Shown here piece by piece: positions 32,388 through 34,734 of a stretch of DNA of 34,734 nt. This DNA comes from an uncultured Muribaculaceae bacterium (GTDB taxonomy: Bacteria; Bacteroidota; Bacteroidia; Bacteroidales; Muribaculaceae), in the NCBI GenBank assembly GCA_910578365.1, contig CAJTRC010000017.1:1-34734 (forward strand), in the 5' to 3' direction. The number at the start of each line of letters is the position of its first letter. Position 1 is the first letter of the stretch. A program made the translations under genes and the position numbers. The notes under the pieces were generated by a model. It was given only the letters and a program-made list of their open reading frames with translations, made no database searches and was not told the origin of the DNA.

Positions 32388-34595
32388 ATGAAACATATTC
32401 ACTACCCTATTATGCGCTCTCTGGCATTGCTTGCGTTGACATCCGTAGCCACACCGGCATTCTGTAGTCCGGAAACTCCGGCGGCCATTAAAGCCGAAGT
32501 GACAGGTACCCGCGTGGATCTCAGCTGGAGTAACGTCGATGCCGGAACCACTCTGCTTGATTGCGGCTTCGAGGACGAAACTTTCCCGCCCGAAGGATGG
32601 TCGCGAAAGGTGACCAATGATTACGAATATCTTTGTTCGTGGTTCCACTATCCTTCCGACGATTTCAAGAAACAGAACAACTGGGAAGACTATATGCACA
32701 GCGGCGAAAAAAGCGCCATGGTGTACTTCGACATGTTCGGCTTCAGAGGTGACCATAATGCCGCCCAGGACGAATGGCTGATGACTCCCGCCGTGGAAAA
32801 TGCCGCCTACATCGACTTCCATTATTATATCGACCCTAAAATACTTGAGTACGGTGCCGACGACTCCTTCCCTGACCATTATTATGTAAAGGCCAGCTAC
32901 GATAACGGCGCCACCTGGGAGGTGTTGTGGGATGCCCGATACGAGGCACGCCCCACACTGGGATGGCACAACCTTGTGCTGCCGCTTAAAGGCGGCAACG
33001 CTCCCATGGTGGCTTTCCAGGGTGTAAGCGACACCGGCGAGATGATTCATATGCTGTGGGCAATCGACGACGTGAAAATGTTGTCGTCGAAATCGGGCTC
33101 CGATATTGTGGACAGCTATACCATAAAACTCGACGGCCGCACGGTGGCCGAGCACGTAAAAAGCCTTGACTATTCCGATGTTTCGCCCAAAAAGGCCGGC
33201 GTACACCGATACGAGATTTTCGCCGAAAGCGCAGGCACACTGTCGGCCGCAGGTGAGATTGAGGTGACCATCGATGAAATAGAGCTGCTGCCTCCGGCCA
33301 ATGTCAAAGTGGCAGGCGGCTACGACGAAATGTTCGAATCCTACCTGATAAACATCAGCTGGGAGGCCCCACAAGGTGGTGTAATCGAGCCGGTTTATTA
33401 CAATGTGTACTGCGACGGCATGGAAATAGCCACCATGCTCGAAGACCTGTCGATTGACTTCTTCGACTACACGCGTGGTGTCTATGATTTCCGTGTATCG
33501 GCGGTTTATGAAAATCCCGATGGTGAGTCAGAACGGGTCGGCGAACGCATTGCCGTCGACACCCGCTTCAATGCCCGCGGACTGCGCGCTACCCTTTCCG
33601 ACGGCGATACCGTGGCTCTTGAATGGGAAGCACCCGAAATGGATGACTGCGAGGTATCGCACTACGAAGTTTGGCGTGGCGACCGATGCGTGGCCGAGAG
33701 TGTGACAGCTCCGAGCTTTATCGACAAAGATGTGCCGGTCGGCAAATACCGCTATTACGTGGAAACCTTCTATACCGACGGCGAAATCACTGTACCCGCC
33801 TATATCGATGTGGATAACGGCCAATGTAATCCCCGCAGCCTGCCCTTTGCCGAGAATTTCGACTCAGGCCACATGCCTGCCGACTGGTTTGTGGATAATC
33901 AATGGGATGCCACTCCCGACTATATGCTGTGGCAGTTCAACGACCCCAACGCTCTTGATATCACAGGCGAGGGATTTGACAAAGGCTTCGCTTCAATCGA
34001 CTGCATCAACAGCGGATTCTACTCGCTGGCCGGCGCGCTGACCACTCCGGCCATCGATATAAACGGCTGCAACTACTTAAACCTCGCCATATCGTTTACC
34101 TACGACTATGCATCGGACGGCGAAAGTTCTGCCGCAACGCTGGAAATCGAACTTAACGGTGACGGAAACTGGATTCCGGTTTATGAGCTTACTCCATACA
34201 ACCCGGATGAAACAAACAGATTCATGCCCATAAAAGAAACCATCGGCCTGGCCGACGAAGCCGACGGCGCATCCACTTTAAGGGCCCGATGGAACTATAT
34301 CGGTATGTTCGACCGTCACCTGGCTATCGATAACGTGATGTTATACGATGCAGTTGCAGGCGTGGAAAATGTAAATCCCGACGATCTGACCATAAGCCCA
34401 ACGGCCGACGGAATCACCATGACGGCTACCGACGGAATCGCCACTGTGGAAGTCTATGCTGTCGACGGGCGCCTGCTGAACTCTGTTCAGGGCAACGGTG
34501 CCCATGAAGTAAACATAACTCTCGACAACAGCAGCCTCTGCATCGTAAAGGTAACCACCGCTTCGGCTGTACGCTCGTTCAAACTCGTGAAATAA
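32388..34595 (+). CDS. Secreted multidomain surface protein (choice-of-anchor J-like / Fn3 / C-terminal sorting-like tail)
   Basis: 735 aa from ATG 32388; the longer frame from 32361 begins inside the promoter box. Signal peptide about 1-26 (ATPAFC-SPET). A MAM/'choice-of-anchor J'-like beta-sandwich (about 56-235: LDCGFEDETFPPEGW, DEWLMTPAV, AIDDVKM) and a second copy (about 485-657: FAENFDSGHMPADW, LTTPAIDI, AIDNVMLYD) flank two fibronectin-III-like domains (about 301-392 and 396-475). The C-terminal ~70 residues (ISPTADGITM, VEVYAVDGRLL, FKLVK) match the shape of type IX secretion sorting domains (TIGR04183-like). No catalytic motif was seen; carbohydrate or protein binding is likely. It is divergent from the TPR-AraC regulator. 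Confidence 0.82.
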   Translation: MKHIHYPIMRSLALLALTSVATPAFCSPETPAAIKAEVTGTRVDLSWSNVDAGTTLLDCGFEDETFPPEGWSRKVTNDYEYLCSWFHYPSDDFKKQNNWEDYMHSGEKSAMVYFDMFGFRGDHNAAQDEWLMTPAVENAAYIDFHYYIDPKILEYGADDSFPDHYYVKASYDNGATWEVLWDARYEARPTLGWHNLVLPLKGGNAPMVAFQGVSDTGEMIHMLWAIDDVKMLSSKSGSDIVDSYTIKLDGRTVAEHVKSLDYSDVSPKKAGVHRYEIFAESAGTLSAAGEIEVTIDEIELLPPANVKVAGGYDEMFESYLINISWEAPQGGVIEPVYYNVYCDGMEIATMLEDLSIDFFDYTRGVYDFRVSAVYENPDGESERVGERIAVDTRFNARGLRATLSDGDTVALEWEAPEMDDCEVSHYEVWRGDRCVAESVTAPSFIDKDVPVGKYRYYVETFYTDGEITVPAYIDVDNGQCNPRSLPFAENFDSGHMPADWFVDNQWDATPDYMLWQFNDPNALDITGEGFDKGFASIDCINSGFYSLAGALTTPAIDINGCNYLNLAISFTYDYASDGESSAATLEIELNGDGNWIPVYELTPYNPDETNRFMPIKETIGLADEADGASTLRARWNYIGMFDRHLAIDNVMLYDAVAGVENVNPDDLTISPTADGITMTATDGIATVEVYAVDGRLLNSVQGNGAHEVNITLDNSSLCIVKVTTASAVRSFKLVK

Positions 34596-34633
34596 AAACG
34601 CGAGTTCGGGATAAGGAACACCATAAAAAAGTT

Positions 34634-34663
34634 GAATCGGCAGCTTAAAAAAGTTGCCGATTC
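34634..34663 (+). terminator. Hairpin terminator after the surface protein gene
   Basis: Bases 34634-34646 pair with 34651-34663 (13 bp with one G-T wobble) around an AAAA loop, 38 bases after the stop. The following TCTTGGT is only partly T-rich. Confidence 0.7.
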
Positions 34664-34683
34664 TCTTGGTAATATTACTGATA

Positions 34684-34706
34684 TTTAGTAATTTAGAGGT
34701 ACTAAA
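34684..34706. promoter_or_regulatory. Inverted repeat TTTAGTA-N9-TACTAAA, operator-like
   Basis: A perfect 7-bp inverted repeat lies 17 bases before a new start codon at 34723. A separate palindrome GTAATATTAC lies at 34669-34678. The position suits a repressor or activator site for the gene entering at the right edge; no regulator family can be named. Confidence 0.35.
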
Positions 34707-34722
34707 CAATAAATACTGTATC

Positions 34723-34734
34723 ATGATTACCGAA
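34723..34734 (+). CDS. Start of a gene cut by the window edge
   Basis: ATG ATT ACC GAA (MITE) opens at 34723, after a terminator and an AT-rich upstream region, in the same direction as the preceding gene. Only four codons are visible, so identity is unknown and the call rests on position alone. Confidence 0.3.

Overview
The window looks like a stretch of chromosome from a Bacteroidales bacterium, probably a gut Muribaculaceae-like organism (the family is an inference). Supporting signs are the gene order purH-mreB-mreC-mreD-mrdA-rodA, N-terminal-rubredoxin rubrerythrin, FadL-type outer-membrane protein, a GH3/serine-hydrolase fusion, a periplasmic-TPR/AraC regulator, C-terminal tails of Bacteroidetes secreted proteins, near absence of Shine-Dalgarno sites, and many copies of the Bacteroidetes -7 promoter box TAnnTTTG just upstream of genes. 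No tRNA, rRNA, CRISPR array, transposase, integrase or phage gene was seen. Most of the window is ordinary core genome with a few lineage-specific surface and envelope genes.

Layout. 1-128: C-terminal end of a probable uridine phosphorylase, closed by a perfect 60-bp palindrome (138-197). 277-7797 (minus strand): purH followed by the rod-shape/elongasome operon mreB, mreC, mreD, mrdA (PBP2), rodA, with gaps of a few bases or overlaps. 7798-8214: a 417-bp stretch with the purH promoter and no convincing gene. 8215-10631 (plus): a 69-aa membrane microprotein, a split ThrE/YjjP-YjjB-type exporter and a LysR regulator, apparently one operon. 10647-13177 (minus): purN, then a secreted CotH-kinase-family protein. 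13260-15805 (plus): a cytoplasmic patatin-like phospholipase overlapping a cytoplasmic GH13 alpha-amylase-family enzyme by ATGA. 15887-21431 (plus): prs, a UshA-type 5'-nucleotidase and a 987-aa GH3/serine-hydrolase fusion. 21522-24007 (plus): PAP2 phosphatase with a beta-rich C-terminal extension, rubrerythrin, small beta-barrel protein. 24189-27827 (minus): FadL-family protein, a secreted Trp/Gly-rich low-complexity protein and an HdeD/DUF308 membrane protein. 27983-30457 (plus): mutS2. 30468-32138 (minus): TPR-TM-AraC regulator, divergent from a 735-aa secreted surface protein (32388-34595). The window ends just inside a new gene at 34723.

How the genes work together. The left third builds the lateral cell wall, coupled to the last steps of purine synthesis. 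purH, purN and prs are all nucleotide-synthesis genes, but lie in separate transcription units. UshA-type nucleotidase plus GH3 enzyme suggests periplasmic salvage of nucleotides and wall sugars. The right half is dominated by exported envelope proteins. The most unusual items are the Trp/Gly-rich secreted protein with an RGG-like tail, the PAP2/barrel-like protein with PSRH instead of PSGH, an orphan plus-strand terminator upstream of the HdeD-like gene, a 16-bp tandem duplication directly before the cotH start, and a set of long perfect hairpins between convergent genes. No clear new multi-gene defence or mobile system was found.
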